Positions 1 to 5,558 of a DNA stretch of 7,378 nt are shown here, piece after piece. The position numbers and the translations under genes are program-made. The notes under the pieces are model-generated. The model did not search any database and was not told the origin of the DNA. It saw only the letters and a program-made list of their open reading frames with translations. The stretch's first letter is position 1. Every line of letters starts with the position of its first letter. Origin of the DNA: Desulfobacteraceae bacterium (lineage in GTDB: Bacteria; Desulfobacterota; Desulfobacteria; Desulfobacterales; Desulfosarcinaceae); contig JALVQM010000035.1 in assembly GCA_027025615.1 (NCBI GenBank), forward strand, positions 1 to 7,378. Reading direction: 5' to 3'.

Positions 1-100
1 GACTTATCGCGAACGGATAAAAGAAAAGCTGCGTCTCAAACATGGTAACGAGCTTGTCCGTTGCGCCGTGCAATGGGATAAAACCGGCCAGTTACCTTGA
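1..100 (+). CDS. NarL/LuxR-family response regulator, C-terminal end (partial)
   Basis: Reading from base 2, 32 codons run to a TGA at 98-100; the gene starts before the window. The peptide begins TYRERIKEKLRLKHGNEL and continues through VRCAVQW. This is the characteristic end of a LuxR/NarL-type helix-turn-helix domain: the tail of the recognition helix (usually KTVETYR or KTVETHR), then the last helix with its lysine- and leucine-rich segment and the ELVRxAVQW closing motif. Proteins with this end are mostly two-component response regulators with an N-terminal receiver domain, which is not visible here. It lies on the same strand as the acyl-CoA synthetase and 340 bases upstream of it, so it could regulate the following genes, but that is inference. 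The family call is firm; the role and the partner kinase are unknown. Confidence 0.8.
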   Translation, partial: TYRERIKEKLRLKHGNELVRCAVQWDKTGQLP

Positions 101-113
101 CTCAACATTGCCG

Positions 114-134
114 ATGTAGGCAATTTACCTACAT
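114..134. promoter_or_regulatory. 21-bp palindrome, candidate operator
   Basis: A perfect inverted repeat, ATGTAGG at 114-120 and CCTACAT at 128-134, is separated by seven AT-rich bases (CAATTTA). It begins 13 bases after the response-regulator stop. The size and AT-rich centre resemble a binding site for a dimeric regulator more than a terminator, since no T-run follows. The adjacent NarL-type regulator is one candidate ligand (inference only). Confidence 0.35.
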
Positions 135-158
135 TACTATAGGTTAAACCCTTCTTTT

Positions 159-180
159 GTGTCGGCCATCCGGCCGACGC
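159..180. repeat. GC-rich hairpin downstream of the response regulator
   Basis: GTCGGCC at 161-167 and GGCCGAC at 172-178 form a perfect 7-bp stem with loop ATCC, and flanking bases can lengthen it with a small bulge (TTTTG at 155-159 against CAAAA at 181-185). It sits about 60 bases after the response-regulator stop and could end that transcript. It lacks the T-run of an intrinsic terminator on either strand, so the role is uncertain. Confidence 0.45.
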
Positions 181-225
181 CAAAATCAGTTCGCCGCCGA
201 TTGTAAAATATTTTCCTGTTTTCTA

Positions 226-248
226 AATCCCATTCATTGATTGGGATT
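226..248. repeat. 7-bp inverted repeat in the upstream region
   Basis: AATCCCA at 226-232 and TGGGATT at 242-248 are perfect inverted arms around a nine-base spacer. There is no T-run, so this is not an obvious terminator. It could be a protein site or a chance structure. The rest of 101-439 holds no convincing gene; a palindromic TTTCCGGAAA occurs at 312-321, and the region turns AT-rich from about 375 to 410, where a promoter would be expected. Confidence 0.25.
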
Positions 249-403
249 GTTTATGGAAACCGAACGAACGCTCAGTCTTGAATTGCCTAAAAGCCGGTAT
301 TTACCAGTCAATTTCCGGAAACAGCCGGTGTCCCGGATTGTTGCAACGGCAGGGAGAAATAAGGGCCTAAAGGACTTTTAAAAATTTCAAATCAATTAAC
401 ACA

Positions 404-409
404 TATAAC
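404..409 (+). promoter_or_regulatory. possible -10 element for the acyl-CoA synthetase gene
   Basis: TATAAC occurs 30 bases upstream of the synthetase start, inside the AT-rich stretch 375-410. No good -35 hexamer lies 16-18 bases before it, so if real the promoter is weak or activator-dependent. That would fit a regulated gene next to a response regulator, but this is a guess from composition and position. Confidence 0.2.
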
Positions 410-439
410 TACATGGAGTTGTAGACGAAAGGAGATCCA

Positions 440-2065
440 ATGCAACACAACATGGTAGACTATGACAAAGAGTATGCAGAGTTTAAATGGCAAGTGCCGG
501 AGTATTTTAACTTTGCTTCCCAGGTGATCGACAAATGGGCTGAAGATCCGGAAAAGCTGGCCATGCTCTGGGTAGACGATGCCGGTACTGAAATCAGGAA
601 AACCTTTGCTGAAATCAGTCAGGCTTCAAAAAAACTGGCTAATGTACTGGCTGCAGAAGGTATCAAGCAGGGAGACGTGGTTATTGTTATTCTGCCCCGC
701 AACATAGAATGGTGGGAAACTTTTACGGCCTGTATCCGTATGGGAGCTGTTGTTGCCCCCGGCACTACCCAGTTGACTTCCAAGGACATCGAGTATCGGG
801 CCAACAAGTCGGAAGCTGTCTGCATCATCACCAATCATGAAATTGGAGCCAAGTTCGAGCAGGTGGCCGACAAGTGCCCCACAGTGAAAACACGTATTAT
901 CATTGAAGAGCCGCGTGAAGGTTGGATATTTTACAGTGATGCGGTTGCCGAGGCATCTGACCAGTTTGAAACCGCTAAAACCCGCAGTGATGACAACTGT
1001 ATAGTATACTTTACTTCCGGTACCACCGGTTTTCCGAAAATGGCCCTGCATACCCATGCCTCTTATCCCATCGGCCACCAGGTGACCGGCAAATATTGGC
1101 TGGACTTGACCCAGGACGACATGCACTGGAACGTCAGCGACACCGGTTGGGCCAAGGCGGCCTGGAGTAGCTATTTCGGTCCATGGAACATGGGCGCAGC
1201 CCAGTTTATCCACCATACCGATCGTTTTGATCCTAAAAAGACCCTTGAACTGCTTTCCACCTATCCGGTGACAACTATGTGCGGGGCTCCAACGATATAC
1301 CGCATGCTGGTTCTCCAGGATCTCAGCGCTTATAAGTTTCCGCACCTGCGCCACTGCGTAGGCGCCGGTGAGCCGCTTAATCCTGAAATTATCGATGTCT
1401 GGAAAAAAGCCACCGGCTGCATAATTCGTGACGGCTACGGCCAGACAGAAACAGTTCTTCTGTGCGGCAGTTTTCCCTGCCTGGAACCGCGCTTTGGTTC
1501 CATGGGCAAGCCGACACCGGGTTTCCACCTGTCCGTTATCGACGAGGAAGGCAACGAGCTGCCACCCAATACCGAGGGCGACATTGCCGTTAAGGTAAAA
1601 CCGGAAAGGCCGGTAGGCCTGTTCAAGGAATACTGGAAAGAGCCCGAAAGAACCGCGGCTACTTATCGGGGCGACTGGTACCTGACAGGTGACCGGGCCT
1701 ACGTTGATGATGACGGCTATTTCTGGTTCGTTGGGCGGGCAGACGATGTTATTCTGACTTCCGGTTACCGCATTGGCCCGTTTGAAGTCGAAAGCGCCTT
1801 GATCGAACACCCGGCGGTGGCCGAATCGGCGGTAGTGGCCAGTCCGGATGAGACCCGGGGCGAAGTAGTCAAGGCTTTCATTATTTTAGCCCCCGGCTAC
1901 ACCCCAAGTGATGAACTGGTCAAGGAACTTCAGGATCACGTCAAGAAAGTAACCGCGCCTTATAAATATCCACGCAAGATCGAATTTGTCGACGCCCTGC
2001 CAAAAACGGTCAGTGGCAAGATCCGGCGAGTTGAACTTCGCGACAAGGAATGGGGCCGAAACTGA
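440..2065 (+). CDS. acyl-CoA synthetase, AMP-forming, medium-chain (MACS) type
   Basis: Activates a carboxylic acid to its acyl-CoA with ATP, through an acyl-AMP intermediate, in the cytoplasm. The 541-residue protein has the full motif set of the ANL adenylating superfamily: the phosphate-binding loop TSGTTGFPK at 192-200, the acyl-binding segment DTGWAKAAW at 234-242, DGYGQTET at 331-338, YLTGD at 414-418, the hinge region GRADDVILTSGYRIGP at 432-447, and PKTVSGKIRR at 521-530 with the catalytic lysine at 527. DTGWAKA and the overall length match the MACS branch (medium-chain, branched-chain or aromatic acids) rather than acetyl-CoA synthetase, which is about 100 residues longer. The ATG is preceded by AAAGGAG (428-434) with 5-base spacing; Met5 is a less favoured alternative. 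A terminator follows directly. The symporter pair downstream suggests that its substrate is an imported acid. Family is certain; substrate is not readable. Confidence 0.95.
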   Translation: MQHNMVDYDKEYAEFKWQVPEYFNFASQVIDKWAEDPEKLAMLWVDDAGTEIRKTFAEISQASKKLANVLAAEGIKQGDVVIVILPRNIEWWETFTACIRMGAVVAPGTTQLTSKDIEYRANKSEAVCIITNHEIGAKFEQVADKCPTVKTRIIIEEPREGWIFYSDAVAEASDQFETAKTRSDDNCIVYFTSGTTGFPKMALHTHASYPIGHQVTGKYWLDLTQDDMHWNVSDTGWAKAAWSSYFGPWNMGAAQFIHHTDRFDPKKTLELLSTYPVTTMCGAPTIYRMLVLQDLSAYKFPHLRHCVGAGEPLNPEIIDVWKKATGCIIRDGYGQTETVLLCGSFPCLEPRFGSMGKPTPGFHLSVIDEEGNELPPNTEGDIAVKVKPERPVGLFKEYWKEPERTAATYRGDWYLTGDRAYVDDDGYFWFVGRADDVILTSGYRIGPFEVESALIEHPAVAESAVVASPDETRGEVVKAFIILAPGYTPSDELVKELQDHVKKVTAPYKYPRKIEFVDALPKTVSGKIRRVELRDKEWGRN

Positions 2066-2074
2066 AACCTGGAT

Positions 2075-2111
2075 GCGGCCGCAGGGTTGAAACCTTGCGG
2101 CCGTTATTTTT
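2075..2111 (+). terminator. intrinsic terminator after the acyl-CoA synthetase
   Basis: CGGCCGCAGGGT (2076-2087) pairs with ACCTTGCGGCCG (2092-2103) over 12 base pairs with one G-U pair and a TGAA tetraloop, followed at once by TTATTTTT (2104-2111). It is a canonical Rho-independent terminator ten bases after the synthetase stop. Only 32 bases separate its T-run from the next start codon, so the downstream symporter genes depend on read-through or on a promoter inside the synthetase gene or overlapping the hairpin. Confidence 0.9.
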
Positions 2112-2143
2112 AACCACCAACAGACAGGGAGGAGTGCGAGGGC

Positions 2144-2428
2144 ATGAAAGAAAAACTTTACCGTAAGGAAATCTGGATCACGGTGATCTTCTCGATCCTG
2201 TTGCTCCTGATGGGCCACAGCGCGTCCATTTTCGTTTTGTTCCCCAGTTTCCAGACTGGAACTTTGTGGGGGTTCCCCACCCAGTATATAGTGCCAATTT
2301 TGCTGGGATGGTTCGGGCTGGCAGTCGTCTGCCTGGTTATGACCCTGATTTGTAACCGTTTTGACGACGATATGGAAGAGTATGCCAGGAGTCAGGAGAA
2401 AAAGAAAATACTGGTCAAGGAACAGTAA
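2144..2428 (+). CDS. small two-helix membrane protein, probable SSS symporter small subunit
   Basis: A 94-residue protein with two predicted membrane helices (about residues 11-34 and 47-69), a short GFP-containing connection between them, and a charged, lysine- and glutamate-rich C-terminal tail that is probably cytoplasmic. It lies 15 bases upstream of a sodium/solute symporter. Two-helix proteins encoded directly before an SSS symporter are a known pattern (DUF4212, DUF3311 and DUF997 families); the GFP then helix then N-R-x-D arrangement most resembles DUF4212, called the symporter small subunit. I assign it by size, topology and position, not by strong motif identity. The start is supported by GGGAGGAG at 2127-2134 with 9-base spacing. 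Expected role: assembly, stability or activity of the symporter in the cytoplasmic membrane. Confidence 0.75.
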   Translation: MKEKLYRKEIWITVIFSILLLLMGHSASIFVLFPSFQTGTLWGFPTQYIVPILLGWFGLAVVCLVMTLICNRFDDDMEEYARSQEKKKILVKEQ

Positions 2429-2443
2429 ACACAAGGGGGAACA

Positions 2444-4078
2444 ATGCCTGCTGAATATGCTCTGCCAAACATTTGGATCGGCATCAGTGTTGTAATAGCA
2501 CTGTTTGCCATTTTTTATTACGTTGGCTGGTGGGCCAGCCGCAAGACCACAAGTGATGAAGACTTCTATGCTGCCGGATTTTCCATCGGGCCGGTAACAA
2601 ATGGCCTGGGAATGGCCGCAACCTGGGCCAGCCTGGCCACATTTCTGGGCGTAATTGCTCTGATCCAGAAACTCCAGGTACCTTTTGTCTACCTCTGGAT
2701 TCAATGGGCTATCTCCATCCCGCTTCTGACCCTGCTGTACGGCACCAGCCTGCGCCGCATGAAAGCCTTTACACCGGCGACTTTCATTCAGGCCCGGTAT
2801 GGCAACGCCTGTACGGTAGTAATAGTATGCTGGATGACTTTGATCATGGTCATGTACGCCCTTGGACAAATGATTGGCCTGGGAAGAGCTTTCGAGCTCT
2901 TGTTCGGTGTGCCTTACAATACGGCCCTTGTAGTGGCCGGTGCGGCCACCGTGGGGTTCATTACCCTTGGCGGCATGTACGGAGCCTCGTATAACGCTGC
3001 TTTCCAGATGATTGTCATGACCATTGCCATGATCGTTCCCATGGGTGCCATCATGAAGGCCATGGGCTCTTCGGGCTGGTGGTTTCCACCCCTGGCCTAT
3101 GGTGACATGGTCCCAAGTATGCTGGAAAAAATTCCAACCTTTTTCGACATGAAGTATGATTTCAGGTGGTACTTTTCATTGATACCGGCATTTACCCTTG
3201 GACCGGTGGCCTTGCCTCATCTGGCCATGCGCGTTTTTACCTCTTCCAGCGTAAAAAGCGCCCGCTGGGCCGTGGTATGGTTTGTGCTTTTCCTTGGATT
3301 GCTCTTTTCAGGCTGTTATGTTGCCGGATTCGCAGGAAATTACTTTACTGCAACAACCGGCAAGGTGATCGCCAAGCCTGACCAGACTGTACTGATTCTT
3401 AACGTATTCTACAATCCCACCATTGTGGCGGCTTTTGTCATGGGTGGAGCTTTGGCAGCCGGGCTGTCGACAATCGGTGGCAATCTGATGGCCATCGCCG
3501 GGCTGGTGGGCAATGACCTGATGGGTGTCATTGCTCCTGATATGGAAACCAACAAGAAGGTGAAATGGGGATACGTAGCCCTGGCCATGGGTGGCGTGGC
3601 CGCCATCTTGCTGGCTTTCAAACCGCCCAAGTTCTTGGTGACCAGTATTCTTTGGGCATTTGGCCTGTTGGCGACAACCGCCACTCCCGGCATTCTCCTG
3701 GGTGTCTGGTGGAAAGAGGCCAACAAGCTGGCCCTGCTGGTATCTTCGATATTCTGTGGCCTGCTTTTCATCATTATCTCTCCCCATGTAATGCCCAGTA
3801 TTTGTGTCGGCAAGGGCCTTCCGGCCAAGCTGGGTATGGCAGGTGGAATGGTAACCGTGCCCCTGTCTTTTGCAATGTTCATCGTGTTATCGATTGTTTT
3901 CAACCGGGTCAGGGCCCTGGAGGCATGGGCGCCAACCCTGCAGGACAAACAGGTCATCGATCGCATTCATGGCTGGGTCGATGAATACGACGAAACCCGT
4001 TACAATGGACTTACCTGGCCCCTGCTGGCGGCTGTCGTTTGCATGGTGGTCTTCTTCTGGGGACTGAAACCCTGGTAA
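2444..4078 (+). CDS. sodium/solute symporter, SSS family (organic-acid type)
   Basis: An integral membrane transporter of 544 residues, a usual SSS length, with about 13 hydrophobic helices. Family marks include the N-terminal helix followed by the ASRKTTSDEDFYAAGFSIGP segment (31-50), an unwound first core helix region NGLGMAATWASLATFLG (53-69), the LPHLAMRVFTSSSVKSAR segment (257-274; compare LPHILMRFFT in acetate permease ActP), and the core helix GGALAAGLSTIGGN (334-347), where Ala339, Ser342 and Thr343 fit the family's sodium site. The closest known relatives by these marks are acetate and other monocarboxylate permeases, so uptake of an organic acid driven by sodium is likely; the exact substrate is inferred from the neighbouring synthetase. 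The start follows AAGGGGGA (2433-2440), 15 bases after the small membrane protein, so the two are surely co-transcribed. Confidence 0.9.
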   Translation: MPAEYALPNIWIGISVVIALFAIFYYVGWWASRKTTSDEDFYAAGFSIGPVTNGLGMAATWASLATFLGVIALIQKLQVPFVYLWIQWAISIPLLTLLYGTSLRRMKAFTPATFIQARYGNACTVVIVCWMTLIMVMYALGQMIGLGRAFELLFGVPYNTALVVAGAATVGFITLGGMYGASYNAAFQMIVMTIAMIVPMGAIMKAMGSSGWWFPPLAYGDMVPSMLEKIPTFFDMKYDFRWYFSLIPAFTLGPVALPHLAMRVFTSSSVKSARWAVVWFVLFLGLLFSGCYVAGFAGNYFTATTGKVIAKPDQTVLILNVFYNPTIVAAFVMGGALAAGLSTIGGNLMAIAGLVGNDLMGVIAPDMETNKKVKWGYVALAMGGVAAILLAFKPPKFLVTSILWAFGLLATTATPGILLGVWWKEANKLALLVSSIFCGLLFIIISPHVMPSICVGKGLPAKLGMAGGMVTVPLSFAMFIVLSIVFNRVRALEAWAPTLQDKQVIDRIHGWVDEYDETRYNGLTWPLLAAVVCMVVFFWGLKPW

Positions 4079-4088
4079 AAAAGCCCCT

Positions 4089-4145
4089 TAACAGGCTGTT
4101 GACAAACAAACGGTTGAGTTCGGAGTGTATTTCAGCAGCCTGTTA
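4089..4145. repeat. 57-bp inverted-repeat element after the symporter gene
   Basis: TAACAGGCTGTTGA (4089-4102) and TCAGCAGCCTGTTA (4132-4145) are inverted arms of 14 bases with one mismatch, which would be a G-U pair in RNA, around a 29-base centre. It begins 11 bases after the symporter stop. No T-run follows, so it is not a typical intrinsic terminator. Near-perfect ends at this size suggest a small repeated palindromic element or the remnant of a miniature transposable element; a transcript-end hairpin is the alternative. Confidence 0.5.
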
Positions 4146-4171
4146 CACGAGTGGTTAGCCCCCTCGAACTG

Positions 4172-4215
4172 TTGGCTGCCTGCAGTCCGGCCCGTGTCGG
4201 GCGGCAGGCAGCCAA
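4172..4215. repeat. long GC-rich hairpin upstream of the membrane-protein gene
   Basis: TTGGCTGCCTGC (4172-4183) and GCAGGCAGCCAA (4204-4215) are perfect 12-bp inverted arms. After one mismatch the stem can continue with 4185-4191 against 4196-4202 (two G-U pairs), leaving a CCGT loop. This is one of the most stable structures in the window. AAAACC rather than a T-run follows, so it is either a terminator without a U-tract, a transcript-stabilising stem, or a processing site between the symporter and the next gene 24 bases downstream. Confidence 0.6.
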
Positions 4216-4239
4216 AACCTAAACAGGTAACCTTATAAA

Positions 4240-4764
4240 ATGAACTACTTTAACTACATGCGTAAGGTTCTGGCTTTTCAGCCACCTGACAGTATGGGTG
4301 ACCGTTGGTCTATCTGGTACTGTGGTCTGAATGTCATGCTGGCCGGATTGGGATATGCTGCGACAGTGCTGCTGTTGAGTTCAAAGCTTGCTTCCGGAGC
4401 ATATGTTAATCCCTGGATGATTCTAGCCGCCGGAATTGTTACAGCCTACTTTGTTCATGCCGGTGCGGCCCTGATGGTCTGGGTTTTTTGCAAAGGTGTT
4501 GGTGGAACCCAACTTTTTTTGCCTATCTACCTGAATATGGGGATCGCTTTTATTGCGCTTTGGCCAATGGCTCCGGCGCTGGCCGGTATGCAGCTTTCTT
4601 CGTCCTTTGCCGTACTGTTACTTGTTGCTGTGACTGCTACCTACGCTCTTGTGGTCATGGTCGCTTCCATCGCTGCCGTGGTAGATCTTTCAAAGTTTCG
4701 ACTTGCACTGGCCATGTCGGCCACGCTAATCTATCTGGGATGTTTCATGTACCTGTGGACTTAA
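4240..4764 (+). CDS. five-helix membrane protein of unknown function
   Basis: A 174-residue, strongly hydrophobic protein with about five membrane helices (near 24-47, 58-84, 94-113, 120-145 and 154-172) after a short N-terminal segment containing MRKVLAFQPPDSMGDRW. I do not recognise the family with confidence. The layout of a short polar N-terminus and five helices, with a KGVGGTQLF stretch between helices two and three, is reminiscent of Yip1-domain membrane proteins, but this is weak. An in-frame TAA at 4228-4230 limits the start to 4240 or later; the ribosome site is poor (CAGG twelve bases away), and TATAAA abuts the ATG, so Met7 at 4258 is a possible alternative start. It is followed after 17 bases by the crotonase gene, suggesting one transcript. 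Its place among transport and CoA genes hints at a membrane role in the same pathway. Confidence 0.75.
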   Translation: MNYFNYMRKVLAFQPPDSMGDRWSIWYCGLNVMLAGLGYAATVLLLSSKLASGAYVNPWMILAAGIVTAYFVHAGAALMVWVFCKGVGGTQLFLPIYLNMGIAFIALWPMAPALAGMQLSSSFAVLLLVAVTATYALVVMVASIAAVVDLSKFRLALAMSATLIYLGCFMYLWT

Positions 4765-4781
4765 ATCCCAAGGAGGCAAAG

Positions 4782-5558
4782 ATGACCACGAATCCCATCC
4801 TTACCGACCGACAAGATGCGGTGGGTATCATTATCCTCAACCGTCCAGAAGAAAAAAATACTTTCAATGTCGAGTTTGCCCAGGCCCTGAATTCCGAATT
4901 GAACAATTTCGACCAGGACGATTCAATTCGGACCGTAGTAATCAAGGCCGCCGGTCGGCATTTTTCAACAGGGATTGCACTGGACCAATTCGAGAATAAA
5001 AATCATAAGCAGTACCGTGAGCTTATCCGGCTGATGGACAGCCATAATCACACTATTGCCCGGATGAAAAAACCGGTTGTCGCCATGGTCCAGGGATATG
5101 CCGTGGCCAACGGTGCCGGCCTGGTGTTTGCTTCCGATATGGCCGTGGCCGCTGAAAGTGCCAAGTTCGGCACAACTGCCATCAATGTCGGCCTGATTTG
5201 TCTGGGGCCGGCAGTCCCCTTGTCCAGGTTGACCAGCCGCAAAAAAGTTCTCGAAATGGTTCTGACCGGCGATATAATTACTGCCGCTGAAGCTTTGGAG
5301 CTGGGCCTGATCAATAAAGTCGTGCCTGACGAAGAACTGGAAACGGCAACCATGCGTCTTGCCTGCAAACTGGCTTCAAAAAGTCCACTGGCCCTTCAGA
5401 TCGGCAAGCAGGGTATTTACGCCATGGATGAGATGCCTTACCACAGGGCCCTTGATCACCTGGGAGAACTTTTCGCCAGCCTCTGTTCTACCGAAGATGC
5501 CAAAGAAGGCCTGGAAGCTTTTGCCCAGCGCAGAGACCCGGAGTGGAAGGGAAGATGA
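4782..5558 (+). CDS. crotonase-fold protein, ECHDC3-like (enoyl-CoA hydratase/isomerase family)
   Basis: A 258-residue protein of normal crotonase length. The family pattern is clear: AAGRHFSTGIALDQ (56-69) for the first oxyanion-hole loop, VQGYAVANGAGLVFASD (103-119) for the second, then KFG, GLI, SRLTSRKKVLEMVLTGD (148-164) and AAEALELGLINKVV (168-181). By eye alignment to rat enoyl-CoA hydratase, the catalytic Glu144 corresponds to Gly113 and Glu164 to Ala133, so neither classical glutamate is present. The INVGLICLGPAVPLSR segment and the RRDPEW end resemble ECHDC3-type proteins, whose reaction is poorly defined. It therefore probably binds an acyl-CoA but need not be a hydratase. The ATG at 4782 has an AGGAGG (4771-4776) with 5-base spacing; the open frame reaches back to 4488 but would overlap the previous gene by 277 bases. 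Its stop overlaps the next start. Confidence 0.88.
   Translation: MTTNPILTDRQDAVGIIILNRPEEKNTFNVEFAQALNSELNNFDQDDSIRTVVIKAAGRHFSTGIALDQFENKNHKQYRELIRLMDSHNHTIARMKKPVVAMVQGYAVANGAGLVFASDMAVAAESAKFGTTAINVGLICLGPAVPLSRLTSRKKVLEMVLTGDIITAAEALELGLINKVVPDEELETATMRLACKLASKSPLALQIGKQGIYAMDEMPYHRALDHLGELFASLCSTEDAKEGLEAFAQRRDPEWKGR

Noticed and set aside
325..346. Sigma-54 promoter suggested by TTGCA at 341-345
   Set aside because: The required GG is not at the right distance (bases 331-332 are TC), so the -24/-12 pattern fails.
626..1810. 394-codon open frame on the minus strand
   Set aside because: Lies wholly inside the acyl-CoA synthetase, whose + frame shows every family motif; the antisense product has no recognisable features and is a codon-bias shadow.
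1886..2869. 327-codon open frame on the minus strand
   Set aside because: Spans the synthetase end, the terminator and two membrane-protein genes in antisense; its translation is low in complexity of known motifs and contradicts well-supported + genes.
3308..3966. Two overlapping minus-strand open frames (159 and 185 codons) and several + frame alternatives
   Set aside because: All are shadows of the SSS symporter gene, which has the expected length, hydrophobic pattern and family motifs.
4099..4131. TTGACA at 4099-4104 as a -35 promoter box
   Set aside because: No -10 hexamer at 16-18 bases; the nearest TGTATT is at 21 bases, and the box is part of the inverted-repeat arm.
4488..4781. N-terminal extension of the crotonase by 98 codons
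   Set aside because: It would overlap the upstream membrane-protein gene by 277 bases; the crotonase family begins at the ATG at 4782, which has an excellent AGGAGG.
5543..5554. GTG at 5543 as the HD-GYP start
   Set aside because: It adds only four residues and has no good ribosome site; ATG 5555 has AAGGGA before it and the usual ATGA overlap.
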